Source: Cohnella zeiphila (GTDB lineage: Bacteria; Bacillota; Bacilli; Paenibacillales; Paenibacillaceae). Taken from it: 64,000 bases of DNA. Under the pieces are notes generated by a model, which was given only the letters and a program-made list of their open reading frames with translations, was not told the origin of the DNA and did not search any database. Shown here one piece after another: positions 15,232 to 24,102 of this stretch. Position 1 is the first letter of the stretch; the number at the start of each line of letters is the position of its first letter. The stretch spans positions 1 to 64,000 of the forward strand of contig NZ_JACJVO010000007.1 of the NCBI RefSeq assembly GCF_014212055.1, read 5' to 3'. The translations under genes and the position numbers were made by a program.

Positions 15232-17814
15232 ATGAATCGTACGCAACGATTTACAATGATGGCGGCGCTTCTTCCTTTGTTATCGTCTGCGTTGTTCTCG
15301 CTCAGCCTCGTCCTCGGCTGGCCCGTCCGGATCGGCGGCGGCGCCGCGCTCGAAGCCGGCGCCGTCTCGCTTGCCATTTCGGCCTTGGCCGCCTTCGCCG
15401 CCTTCTTCCTGCTGCTCGGCTCGGCCAAAGCGCGAAGCCGGGGCCCGGATGGCGGGGTTGAAAATGATCTTTTCTTCAGAGGAATCCTGGAATCTTCCCG
15501 GGACGCGCTCGTCTCTTTCGGACGCAGCGGCGACATCCGTTACGCGAATCCTTCCGCGATCCGTCTGTTGGGCCTTCCCGACAATCCGACCGGTTACCGC
15601 TGGTTCGATTTGCTGACGCCGGAGTCCGAAGCGAGGCTGGAAGAGATCCTCGATTCCCTCCGGCAGGTCGGATCGACGACGGAGGAAATGCAGCTGCAGG
15701 CCGCGGAAGCGGACGGATCGGCAAGAACGATCGCGTTGTCCGTCGTCGTCCGGATGCCGAAGAACAAACGCGACCTTCCCTACTACTCGGCTTTGGCCCG
15801 GGACGTCTCCGAAGTCCGGCAATTGAAGTCGAAGTATGAAGAGACGAAGCGGGAGGCCGAAAGACTCGGCCGGGAACGGGCGCTGTTCCTGGCTCGAATC
15901 AGCCATGAGATCCGCACGCCTCTCCAGGCGATCGTCAGCGTCATCCGGCAGCACGGCCATTCGGAAGGAACCGGCGCGTCCGGGGAATGGCTGGAGCAGA
16001 TCGACATATCGGCGAAGAGCTTGATGCGGACGTTGGACGACTTCCTGGATTTTGCCAAATTCGATGCCGGCAGCTTCGCTTTGGAGACGGCTTGCTTTCG
16101 GCTCGAAGATTCGATCCGCCGCTGCAGCAGGACGCTTCAATCGCTGATCGGCAACAAGCCGGTGCGGCGAGTCGTCCGGATCGATCCGGATCTGCCGGCC
16201 CGAATCGTCGGCGATCCGCAGCGAGTCGAACAGGTGCTCGGCAACCTGCTCAGCAACGCGGCGCAGCATACCGATCGGGGCGCTATCGAGTTGACCGTCG
16301 AAAAGGAGGGAGATCACGACAATGGAGCGTTCATCCGCTTCTCGGTGCGCGATACCGGGACCGGGATGCCGGACGCTCTGCTCGCAAGACTGTTTCAGCC
16401 GTTCCAGCAAGCGGACGGAGCCGGCTGGAGCGGCCGCGGCGGTACGGGGCTGGGCCTCGTCAACGCCAAGATACTGGCGGAACGGATGGGCGGAAGCCTG
16501 GATGCGGAGAGCCGGCTCGGAAGCGGCTCGTTGTTCCGGTTTCGACTGCCGCTTTTCCCCGTTCCCGAGCTGCCTTCCTCCGTCCCGCATCTCGCTTGCC
16601 GCGCCATGGTTCTCGGAAGCAGCGAATCGTCCCGTTCCCTCGTGGCCGCTCTCGGTTCCTTCTGCCATGCCGCGGCCTCTCCGACGTGCGAACGCGCGCT
16701 GGCCGCTTGGGAGCGAGGTCCTTTTCATTTCCTTATTGTGGACGCGCGTTCACCCAACGCATGGACGCGGGAGGATTGGCGGGGATGGAAGCGTGAATGC
16801 GGCCGGCGAAACGTAAAAATGCTGGTTGTCGTCCCTTCGGGCGGAGTGGAGCCGCCGCAGCTGCAAGAAGGAGCCGTTCCGGAAGCGCTTTTGGCTTGGC
16901 CGCCGGACCCTCGGACCTGGTACCGCATCTTGGAGGAGCTTGCTCCGGAGACGGGCCCCTTCCCTGCTTCCCGCGGACCGAGTCCGAAGCGGGGGGCTGC
17001 CGCCCGCGTGCTGCTGGTGGACGATCACGAGATTAGCCGGATCGTCGAAGCCCGGATGCTGAAGAATCTCGGCTGCGCGGTAACGACTGCCGAGAGCGCA
17101 ACGCTCGCGATTCGTCTGCTCGAAGATACGCAGAGCTCGGAGAAGTTCGACCTGATCGTCATGGATTTGCACATGCCGGAGATGGACGGGCTCGAAGCGG
17201 TCCGACGCATTCGGCGGATGCCGCATGCCCGGAAGTTGCCGATCGCGCTGCTGACCGCGGACGCGACGGCGGATCGCGCCTCTGTGCGCGAAGAAGGCGT
17301 TCAGGACGTGCTCCTGAAGCCGGTCGAGCCGGAGCGGCTGCGGGAAGCGATCGGACGGCTGCTGCCGGACGCGGTCCTCGATCGGGATCGCCGCGTTCGC
17401 CCCGAGAAGAGTTGGCTGAGAGAGCGGCCGGAATTGAACGTGCCGGCGGCGCTGGACCGGCTGGGCGGCAAAGAAGAGTTGCTTTTGCATCTGCTGCGGA
17501 AATTCCGGGAGAACTATGCCGACATCTGCAGCGTGCTAAGGGAAGATATTCGCCTTGGCCGCCGGCGCGAAGCGCGGCGCAAGCTGCATACGCTCCGCGG
17601 CTCGGCCGCCCATCTGGCGGCGGATGCCTTATTTGAGGCCGCGTCGCGGCTGGAGCGGGAACTGGGACTTGACGGACGGGACGCAGCGGAGCATCTCGGC
17701 CTGTTCGAAGACCGGCTTGGCCTGCTGCTGGCCGCCATCGGCGGGATGGAACGAAAGTACGAGCAAAGTATGAGCAACACTAACAAATCAGACATAGGTG
17801 GAGATAAGGGTTGA
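15232..17814 (+). CDS. hybrid sensor kinase: TM-PAS-HisKA-HATPase-receiver-Hpt
   Basis: An 860-residue multistep phosphorelay protein. Two short membrane helices (about 8-30 and 42-63) are followed by a PAS domain (about 80-190), a dimerisation domain with the phospho-His in ARISHEIRTPLQ, and an ATPase domain (NLLSNAAQH; DTGTGMP; GGTGLGL). Next comes a receiver-like segment without a normal acceptor site (about 460-570), a true receiver (VDDHEISR, acceptor Asp in VMDLHMPEMDG, Lys in LLKPVEP), and a C-terminal Hpt domain with HTLRGSAAHL. The GGAGG site precedes ATG 15232. It overlaps the next regulator gene, which is the likely final phosphate acceptor. Confidence 0.92.
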   Translation: MNRTQRFTMMAALLPLLSSALFSLSLVLGWPVRIGGGAALEAGAVSLAISALAAFAAFFLLLGSAKARSRGPDGGVENDLFFRGILESSRDALVSFGRSGDIRYANPSAIRLLGLPDNPTGYRWFDLLTPESEARLEEILDSLRQVGSTTEEMQLQAAEADGSARTIALSVVVRMPKNKRDLPYYSALARDVSEVRQLKSKYEETKREAERLGRERALFLARISHEIRTPLQAIVSVIRQHGHSEGTGASGEWLEQIDISAKSLMRTLDDFLDFAKFDAGSFALETACFRLEDSIRRCSRTLQSLIGNKPVRRVVRIDPDLPARIVGDPQRVEQVLGNLLSNAAQHTDRGAIELTVEKEGDHDNGAFIRFSVRDTGTGMPDALLARLFQPFQQADGAGWSGRGGTGLGLVNAKILAERMGGSLDAESRLGSGSLFRFRLPLFPVPELPSSVPHLACRAMVLGSSESSRSLVAALGSFCHAAASPTCERALAAWERGPFHFLIVDARSPNAWTREDWRGWKRECGRRNVKMLVVVPSGGVEPPQLQEGAVPEALLAWPPDPRTWYRILEELAPETGPFPASRGPSPKRGAAARVLLVDDHEISRIVEARMLKNLGCAVTTAESATLAIRLLEDTQSSEKFDLIVMDLHMPEMDGLEAVRRIRRMPHARKLPIALLTADATADRASVREEGVQDVLLKPVEPERLREAIGRLLPDAVLDRDRRVRPEKSWLRERPELNVPAALDRLGGKEELLLHLLRKFRENYADICSVLREDIRLGRRREARRKLHTLRGSAAHLAADALFEAASRLERELGLDGRDAAEHLGLFEDRLGLLLAAIGGMERKYEQSMSNTNKSDIGGDKG

Positions 17815-18494
17815 CAAAGATTTTGGTCGTAGAAGATGATTCGCTGCTTGGCGAGATGCTGACCCTCTATTTGTCGGAGGAGCAGTTCGACGTTCGGCGC
17901 GTCGAGACGGCGAAAGACGGATACGACGCGCTGCGGCGCTTCGACCCCGATGCCATCGTTCTGGATTTGATGCTGCCCGACGCGGAAGGCGCGGAAGTAT
18001 GCCGTTTTTTTCGGGAAAAATCTCCGGTTCCGATCATCGTTACCTCGATGAAGACTGCCGTCGCGGACCGGATTCGAGCCATCATGTGCGGAGCGGACGA
18101 TTACCTGACGAAGCCCTACAGCGTGCAGGAGCTGAAAGTTCGAATCATGGCGATGCTGCGGCGAATCGCCGCTTATTCGCCTCCGGTGCCGTCGGCGGCG
18201 CCGGCAAGATGCCGAATCGGCCTGGATTTGGAACGGCGGACGATCGTCTTGGATGGCAGACAGATCGAGACGACCTTCTCCGAATATGAACTGATGAAGC
18301 TGTTCACGAAGCACCCGGGCCGCGTATTCAGCCGCGAGGAACTCTTGAACGCCATACGGGGCGCGGATTCCTTCGTCAACGAGCGGGCGATGGACGTGCA
18401 TATCGCCAACCTCCGGCGAAAGATCGAGCCGGACGCCAAACAACCCCAACACATCAAGACCGTGTGGGGCGTCGGTTATAAGTTCATTAATTAA
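17811..18494 (+). CDS. OmpR-family response regulator, output of the hybrid kinase
   Basis: A 227-residue regulator with receiver (VVEDDSLL, acceptor Asp in VLDLMLPDAEG, Lys in LTKPYS) and winged helix (about 130-227, ending KTVWGVGYKFIN). The TTG start at 17811 is inside the kinase stop region (TTGA overlap) and has GGTGGAGATAAGGG directly upstream, so expression is coupled to the kinase. With the kinase Hpt domain it completes a His-Asp-His-Asp relay. Targets are not stated by the sequence; the 11-bp repeats ahead of the kinase suggest autoregulation. Confidence 0.92.
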   Translation: MTKILVVEDDSLLGEMLTLYLSEEQFDVRRVETAKDGYDALRRFDPDAIVLDLMLPDAEGAEVCRFFREKSPVPIIVTSMKTAVADRIRAIMCGADDYLTKPYSVQELKVRIMAMLRRIAAYSPPVPSAAPARCRIGLDLERRTIVLDGRQIETTFSEYELMKLFTKHPGRVFSREELLNAIRGADSFVNERAMDVHIANLRRKIEPDAKQPQHIKTVWGVGYKFIN

Positions 18495-18525
18495 CGGGAT
18501 GAAATATTTGTGCCGCTAATTGTCT

Positions 18526-19497
<972 letters not shown>

Positions 19498-19512
19498 GCT
19501 CTCTCCCCCTCG

Positions 19513-20331
19513 TCAGCCGACCGATGTCAGCCATTTCTCCATAATGATGCCGGCCGTCTCCTCGATCGCCTTTTCCGTCACGTCGATCACCGGGCAGCCG
19601 AGCTTGTTCATCAGCTCCGAAGCAAACCCGAGCTCGCGCTCGATTCGTTCCAGCGAAGCGTAATGCGCCTGCACGGGAAGCCCAAGCGACTTCAGCCTTT
19701 CCGTGCGGATCCTCAGCAGCCGCTCGGGCTGCATCGTCAACCCGACGATCAGGCGTTCCGCCTTCATAAACAGCTCATCCGGCGGCTTCACTTCGGGCGT
19801 GATCGGATAGTTCGCGGTACGGATCCCCTTGTGGGCCAAATAAATGCTGAGCGGCGTCTTCGACGTCCGCGATACGCCGACGAGCACGACCTGGGCGCTC
19901 AGCAGCCCGCGGACGTCCTTGCCGTCGTCGTACCGGACGGCGAATTCGACCGCTTCGATCTTGCGGAAATAATAGTCGTCCATCTCATGCAGCAAGCCCG
20001 GCTGGTACTTGGGCGAATCCTGAAACGTATCGATAAAGGCCTGCATCATCGGCCCCATCACGTCGACGGCCTTCACCTGCGCGCGAATCGCTTCCTCGCG
20101 CATCGTCTCGCGCAGCTCCGGCTGGACGAGCGTGTAGGCGATGAATCCCCCGGCTTGCGCGGCTTCCTTTACGACGGCGCGCACTTCGTCCTCGTGCTTG
20201 ATGCCGCCGCAGCGCTTGATCTTGACGGCAGCGGTCGCGAACTGGCGCGCCGTGGCCCGGGCCACCGCTTCCGCCGTCTCTCCCACCGCGTCCGAGCATG
20301 CGTAAATCGTTTTTAGACGGTCGTTCGACAC
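19513..20331 (-). CDS. PPDK/PEP synthase regulatory kinase-phosphorylase (DUF299)
   Basis: A DUF299 bifunctional Ser/Thr kinase and Pi-dependent phosphorylase that switches pyruvate phosphate dikinase or PEP synthase on and off (YqfL/PdrP in Bacillus). The P-loop-like GVSRTSKTPLSIYLA is near residue 150; the N-terminal IYACSDAVGETAEAVARA and the AHYASLERIERELGFA segments are family hallmarks. GTG 20331 is chosen because GGGGGAG lies 6-7 nt upstream, giving 272 residues; an ATG 18 nt earlier is possible. It follows ccpN directly, the same pairing as ccpN-yqfL in Bacillus subtilis. No PPDK gene is in the window. Confidence 0.93.
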   Translation of the reverse strand: MSNDRLKTIYACSDAVGETAEAVARATARQFATAAVKIKRCGGIKHEDEVRAVVKEAAQAGGFIAYTLVQPELRETMREEAIRAQVKAVDVMGPMMQAFIDTFQDSPKYQPGLLHEMDDYYFRKIEAVEFAVRYDDGKDVRGLLSAQVVLVGVSRTSKTPLSIYLAHKGIRTANYPITPEVKPPDELFMKAERLIVGLTMQPERLLRIRTERLKSLGLPVQAHYASLERIERELGFASELMNKLGCPVIDVTEKAIEETAGIIMEKWLTSVG

Positions 20332-20350
20332 GGCTTCTCCCCCTGCCATG

Positions 20351-20986
20351 CTACAAATCCGAGGCCAATTCGACCATCGCCTGCGTAATGTTGGTCTTCG
20401 TGATCCTGCCGATCACGTCCGCTCCGTCCTGCGGATTGCCCTTGGGCCGGACGACCGGCAGGCTGTTCAATTGATGGGACATCATGCGGCGGGCCGCTTC
20501 GAGAACGGTGTCGTCCGGCCCGATCGTGACGAGCTGGGAACGCTTGGTCATCGCCATGCGGATCGGAAGGCTCGCCGCGTTCGGATGGCCGAGCGTGAAC
20601 TTGAGCAGATCCTTCGGCGACACCATGCCCGTCAGCCGGCCGGACTCGTCCGTTACGATCAGGCTGCCGACATTGTCGACGAACAGGCTGATGACCGCGT
20701 CTCCGACGGTGGCATCGTCCCGCACGATGACGGGACGGCTCATGCGGTCTTTCACTTTCCACTGAAGCAGAGAGGAGTATACGGTCCTCTCCGGCTTCAG
20801 CGCTTCTCCGGGAAAATAACCGACCTTCGGCTTGGCGTCGAGCAGCCGCAGCATCACGAGAACGGACAAGTCCGAACGGATGGTCGGACGGCTGATGCCG
20901 AGCAGCTCCGCGATTTGTTCCCCGGTTATCGGTGCGCGTTCTTTCACCAGATCGACGATCTCCAGTTGGCGCGGCGTCAGTTCGAT
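20351..20986 (-). CDS. ccpN: CcpN-like HTH-CBS transcriptional repressor, apparent AUC start
   Basis: CcpN represses gluconeogenic genes in Bacillus. Here a winged HTH (about 1-60, with RAPITGEQIAELLGISR) is followed by two CBS domains (about 75-135 and 140-205, ending VIGRITKTNITQAMV). The first standard start in frame is GTG 20947, which would cut the first HTH helix. Upstream the frame reads IELTPRQLEIVDLV, matching the Bacillus protein start, and GGGAGGG lies 7 nt before an ATC at 20986. No ATG, GTG or TTG exists in frame for at least 70 nt further. From ATC the protein is 211 residues, close to CcpN (212). A sequence error remains possible. Confidence 0.85.
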   Translation of the reverse strand: MELTPRQLEIVDLVKERAPITGEQIAELLGISRPTIRSDLSVLVMLRLLDAKPKVGYFPGEALKPERTVYSSLLQWKVKDRMSRPVIVRDDATVGDAVISLFVDNVGSLIVTDESGRLTGMVSPKDLLKFTLGHPNAASLPIRMAMTKRSQLVTIGPDDTVLEAARRMMSHQLNSLPVVRPKGNPQDGADVIGRITKTNITQAMVELASDL

Positions 20987-21056
20987 ACCCGTTCCCTCCC
21001 TAGGATTGCGGGCGTGAACCCTTAGATGATCTTGAGCGGAAGCCTGCCGGCCGGCC

Positions 21057-21704
21057 TCATGCTTTGGACATCTTCTCCCAGTCCTTCAGGAAACGTTCGA
21101 TGCCGATGTCGGTCAGCGGGTGCTTCCATAGCGTAGGCAGCAGCGAGCCCGGAATGGTGGCGATATGCGCGCCTGACAGCGCTGCCTGCTCCACATGACC
21201 GATGTTGCGGATGCTGGCGGCGATAATCTCGGCGGGCAGGTCGTACATGTCCAGCATCATGCGCAGGTTGCGGATGAGCTCCATTCCTTCGATGCCGATG
21301 TCGTCCAGCCTGCCGACGAACGGGCTGATGAACGTCGCGCCCGCTTTGGCGGCCATCAAGCCCTGCGCCGCGCTGAAGATGAGCGTCACGTTCGTCTTGA
21401 TGCCTTCCTGCGCGAGCCGATGCGTCGCTTCGAGACCGGCTTCCGTCATCGGCAGCTTGATGACGACGTTCGGCGCCCACTTCGCGATATCATGCGCTTC
21501 TTTGAGCATGCCGTCGACGTCCAGGCTGATCACTTCCGCGCTTACCGGCCCGGAGACGATGCCGCAGATTTCCTGGATAACCTGCTTGAAGTCCCGTCCT
21601 TCTTTGGCGATGAGCGACGGGTTCGTCGTGACTCCGTCCACCAAGCCCAGCTTGACGATCCGCTTGATCTCTTCCACATTGCCGGTGTCCAGAAAAAACT
21701 TCAT
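21057..21704 (-). CDS. fsa: fructose-6-phosphate aldolase / transaldolase family protein
   Basis: A 215-residue member of the small TalC/FSA class, cleaving fructose-6-phosphate or acting as transaldolase. Hallmarks: [14 protein letters not shown], the strand [12 protein letters not shown], the Schiff-base lysine in [12 protein letters not shown], and [14 protein letters not shown]. Sequence alone does not separate aldolase from transaldolase activity in this group. First gene of the fsa-ccpN-pdrP-glpX cluster; CcpN lies 70 bp downstream. The ATG has a GAGGAG site 7-8 nt upstream. Confidence 0.93.
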   Translation of the reverse strand: MKFFLDTGNVEEIKRIVKLGLVDGVTTNPSLIAKEGRDFKQVIQEICGIVSGPVSAEVISLDVDGMLKEAHDIAKWAPNVVIKLPMTEAGLEATHRLAQEGIKTNVTLIFSAAQGLMAAKAGATFISPFVGRLDDIGIEGMELIRNLRMMLDMYDLPAEIIAASIRNIGHVEQAALSGAHIATIPGSLLPTLWKHPLTDIGIERFLKDWEKMSKA

Positions 21705-21744
21705 GCTTCCACTCCTCGGGACATGTTTTTGAAACGCTAAGTAT

Positions 21745-21800
21745 GGTATATCATAAATTTAATTATGATACAATAAATAATTAATTAGCACATCATAAAT
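21745..21800 (-). promoter_or_regulatory. fsa promoter with CcpN-like operators
   Basis: On the - strand TTGTAT (21768-21773) and TATACC (21745-21750) are 17 bp apart. The spacer region is a 22-bp perfect inverted repeat, TATCATAA-N6-TTATGATA, at 21749-21770. Sequences resembling the Bacillus CcpN site (TRTGHYATAYW) occur at 21745-21755 (10 of 11), 21764-21774 on the + strand (9 of 11) and 21787-21797 (9 of 11). ATCATAAAT recurs 42 bp apart, four helical turns. Confidence 0.6.
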
Positions 21801-21849
21801 AAAGAGATCGCCTACTTACGCCGCGCTCACGCCTATAGAATGCCAAATG

Positions 21850-21886
21850 AAAAAGCCGGGCATGCAACGAATGCGATGCCACGGCT
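21850..21886 (-). terminator. terminator of the fucose-type operon
   Basis: On the - strand AAGCCG-GGCAT pairs with ATGCC-CGGCTT across a bulged stem and is followed by TTTTTC, just after the kinase stop codon. Confidence 0.7.
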
Positions 21887-21897
21887 TCTATTTTGTT

Positions 21898-23400
21898 CTA
21901 GGCCCGGCTGCCTCTGAACCGGAGCCATTCTTCGTATTTGGCTTGCAGAGAAGTCTTCCCGTCCGGCACATAACGATCCAACGGGAACGAAGCGGCGACG
22001 AGCCGCCGTGCCGACGCCAGGTCCGCGCAGGCGCCCGAAGCTATGAATTGCAGCAGCAAATTGCCGATGGCGCTCGCCTCCACCGGTCCGGCGACGACCG
22101 GACGGCCGATCGCGCTCGCGGTAAGCCGGCAAAGCAGCCGGTTCTGAATGCCGCCCCCGACCATGTGCAGCGCCGGGAACACGCGGCCCGTCAACCGTTC
22201 GGCCTGCTCCAGCGCCTGCCGGTAACGGAACGCGAGGCTTTCGAGAATGCAGCGGGCGATCTGCCCTTCCGTCTTCGGAACGGGCTGCCCGGACTCTGCG
22301 CAATAAGCTTGAACCTTCTCCGTCATGCCTCCCGGCGAATAGAAACGCAGGTCGTCCGGATCGATCAGGCTGCGCAGCGGCTCGGCGGCTTCCGCTTCCG
22401 CCGCCAGCCGGCCATAATCCTTAGCGGTCCCCGCTTCGTCCCATTCGCGCTTGCATTCCTGGAGAATCCACAGCCCCATGATGTTTTTGAGCAGCTGATA
22501 CGTGTCCCCGACGCCGCCTTCGTTGGAAAACTCCGCTTCCATCGTCTCGGGCGTCAGCAGCGGCTCCGGCAGTTCCGTTCCGAGCAGCGACCACGTCCCG
22601 CACACCAGGTACGCGAACGACTCTCCGTCCGCCGGAACGGCCGCCACCGCCGATTCGGTATCGTGCGTTCCGACCGCGATCGCCCGGATCGGCGGCACGC
22701 CGAGCTCCTCGCACACTTCGGCGGAGAGCGGGCCGATCTCCGTTCCCGGTTGAATCGGCGGCAGGAACAGCCCGGGCGGAATGCCGAGCCGCTCCATCAG
22801 CTCGCCGTTCCATTCCCGGCGCTCCGGATGGAACAGCTGCGTCGTCGTCGCCATCGTGAACTCGCACGTTTGCTTCCCCGTGAGCAGATAGGCTAGCAAG
22901 TCGGGCGTGAGCAGCAGCGTGCGCGCCGCGTCGAGCTTGGGCGAAGCCGCCTTGCGCATCGCGTACAACTGATAGATCGTATTGAACGGCATCAGCTGCA
23001 GCCCGCCCTGCCGGAACAGCTCTTCCTTGCCGATCAGCGCCGCGACTTCGTCGATCAGCCCGTCGGTCTGCGGGTCGCGATAATGATACGGATTGCCGAG
23101 CAATTCCCCGTTCGCGTCCAGCAGTCCGAAGTCGACGCCCCAAGTATCGATGCCCAGCGATGCCGGCTTGTAGCCCTCGCGGAAGGCGCGGCGGATGCCG
23201 CGCTTGATCTCCTCGAACAGGCGCAGGATATCCCAGTGCAAATGCTTGCCGACCTGGATGGCGTCGTTCGGGAAACGATGGATTTCCGTCACGCGCAGCT
23301 TGGCGCCGCCGGCTTCCTCCCGCACAAGCTCTCCGATCAGCGCTCTGCCGCTGCCGGCGCCCAGGTCGAAGGCGATCGCCGACATAGCTCCGTCGTTCAT
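21898..23400 (-). CDS. FGGY-family sugar kinase, rhamnulokinase-like
   Basis: A 500-residue FGGY kinase. The N-terminal phosphate loop is AIAFDLGAGSGRA, substrate side GIDTWGVDFGLLD, and the ATP lobe has VCGTWSLLGTE and HMVGGGIQNRLLCRLTA. These are features of the RhaB (rhamnulokinase) branch. It sits with an L-fucose isomerase and a class II aldolase, so its in vivo substrate is probably L-fuculose, perhaps also L-rhamnulose. ATG 23400 has GGAGGGG 9 nt upstream; 28 nt after fucA. Last gene of the operon. Confidence 0.85.
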   Translation of the reverse strand: MNDGAMSAIAFDLGAGSGRALIGELVREEAGGAKLRVTEIHRFPNDAIQVGKHLHWDILRLFEEIKRGIRRAFREGYKPASLGIDTWGVDFGLLDANGELLGNPYHYRDPQTDGLIDEVAALIGKEELFRQGGLQLMPFNTIYQLYAMRKAASPKLDAARTLLLTPDLLAYLLTGKQTCEFTMATTTQLFHPERREWNGELMERLGIPPGLFLPPIQPGTEIGPLSAEVCEELGVPPIRAIAVGTHDTESAVAAVPADGESFAYLVCGTWSLLGTELPEPLLTPETMEAEFSNEGGVGDTYQLLKNIMGLWILQECKREWDEAGTAKDYGRLAAEAEAAEPLRSLIDPDDLRFYSPGGMTEKVQAYCAESGQPVPKTEGQIARCILESLAFRYRQALEQAERLTGRVFPALHMVGGGIQNRLLCRLTASAIGRPVVAGPVEASAIGNLLLQFIASGACADLASARRLVAASFPLDRYVPDGKTSLQAKYEEWLRFRGSRA

Positions 23401-23428
23401 GGCCTAGAGCCCCTCCTTCGACGCCGAA

Positions 23429-24088
23429 TCACTTCATTTTCTGAAGCAATTGAATGCGGTACGCTTCGCTCTCCAGCGAGGCGATCTCGGCATATTCTTC
23501 GTCCGTCAGCGCCTTCGGCTTGCGGATGGCGCTGGCGATCAAATAAATCTTGGCGCTCTCCTCGACGACTTCGGTCCGGTAATACGCTTCGCGCAGGTTG
23601 CGTCCGGTCGTCACCAGGCCGTGATTGCCTAGCAGAATCGTACTGAACCGGTCCACCTCGGCGGCGACGGCGTCGGCGAGCTTGTCGGTCGTCGGCAATA
23701 CGTAAGGCACGTAAGTCGTCGTACCGACGAGCGCCGCTTGGTCCGGGAACATGACCGGCAGCTTCTCTTCCACGAGCGTAAAAGCGATGCAGTAAGGCGG
23801 ATGCGTATGGACGATGGCTCCGATGTTCGGATTGACCCGGTACGCGTACAGATGCATCAGCACCTCGGACGACGGGCGCAGGCCGATGTCGGTCAATTCG
23901 CCGGATTGGATGTCCACCTCGACCCATTGCTCCGGCTCGATCTCGTCCAGCGCGAAGCCGCTCGGGGACAGGTACATCTTCCCCTCGTGCTTGGCGCTGA
24001 TGTTGCCGCCCGGGCCGACGACCAGCTTGTTGGCGACCGTCTTGCGGGCGTAGCGGCACAGTTCGTTGCGAATGTCTTGGCTGCTCAT
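23429..24088 (-). CDS. fucA: class II aldolase, L-fuculose-1-phosphate aldolase-like
   Basis: A 219-residue zinc aldolase that cleaves L-fuculose-1-phosphate to DHAP and L-lactaldehyde. Catalytic Glu75 (RPSSEVLMH), zinc ligands H94 and H96 (IVHTHPPY) and H156 (GNHGLV) are all present, with the phosphate-binding GPGGNIS near residue 25. Related L-ribulose-phosphate 4-epimerases share this fold, but the operon supports the aldolase. ATG 24088 follows AGGGGAGGG. 14 nt after fucI. Confidence 0.9.
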   Translation of the reverse strand: MSSQDIRNELCRYARKTVANKLVVGPGGNISAKHEGKMYLSPSGFALDEIEPEQWVEVDIQSGELTDIGLRPSSEVLMHLYAYRVNPNIGAIVHTHPPYCIAFTLVEEKLPVMFPDQAALVGTTTYVPYVLPTTDKLADAVAAEVDRFSTILLGNHGLVTTGRNLREAYYRTEVVEESAKIYLIASAIRKPKALTDEEYAEIASLESEAYRIQLLQKMK

Positions 24089-24102
24089 GCGCGGCCCTCC
24101 CC

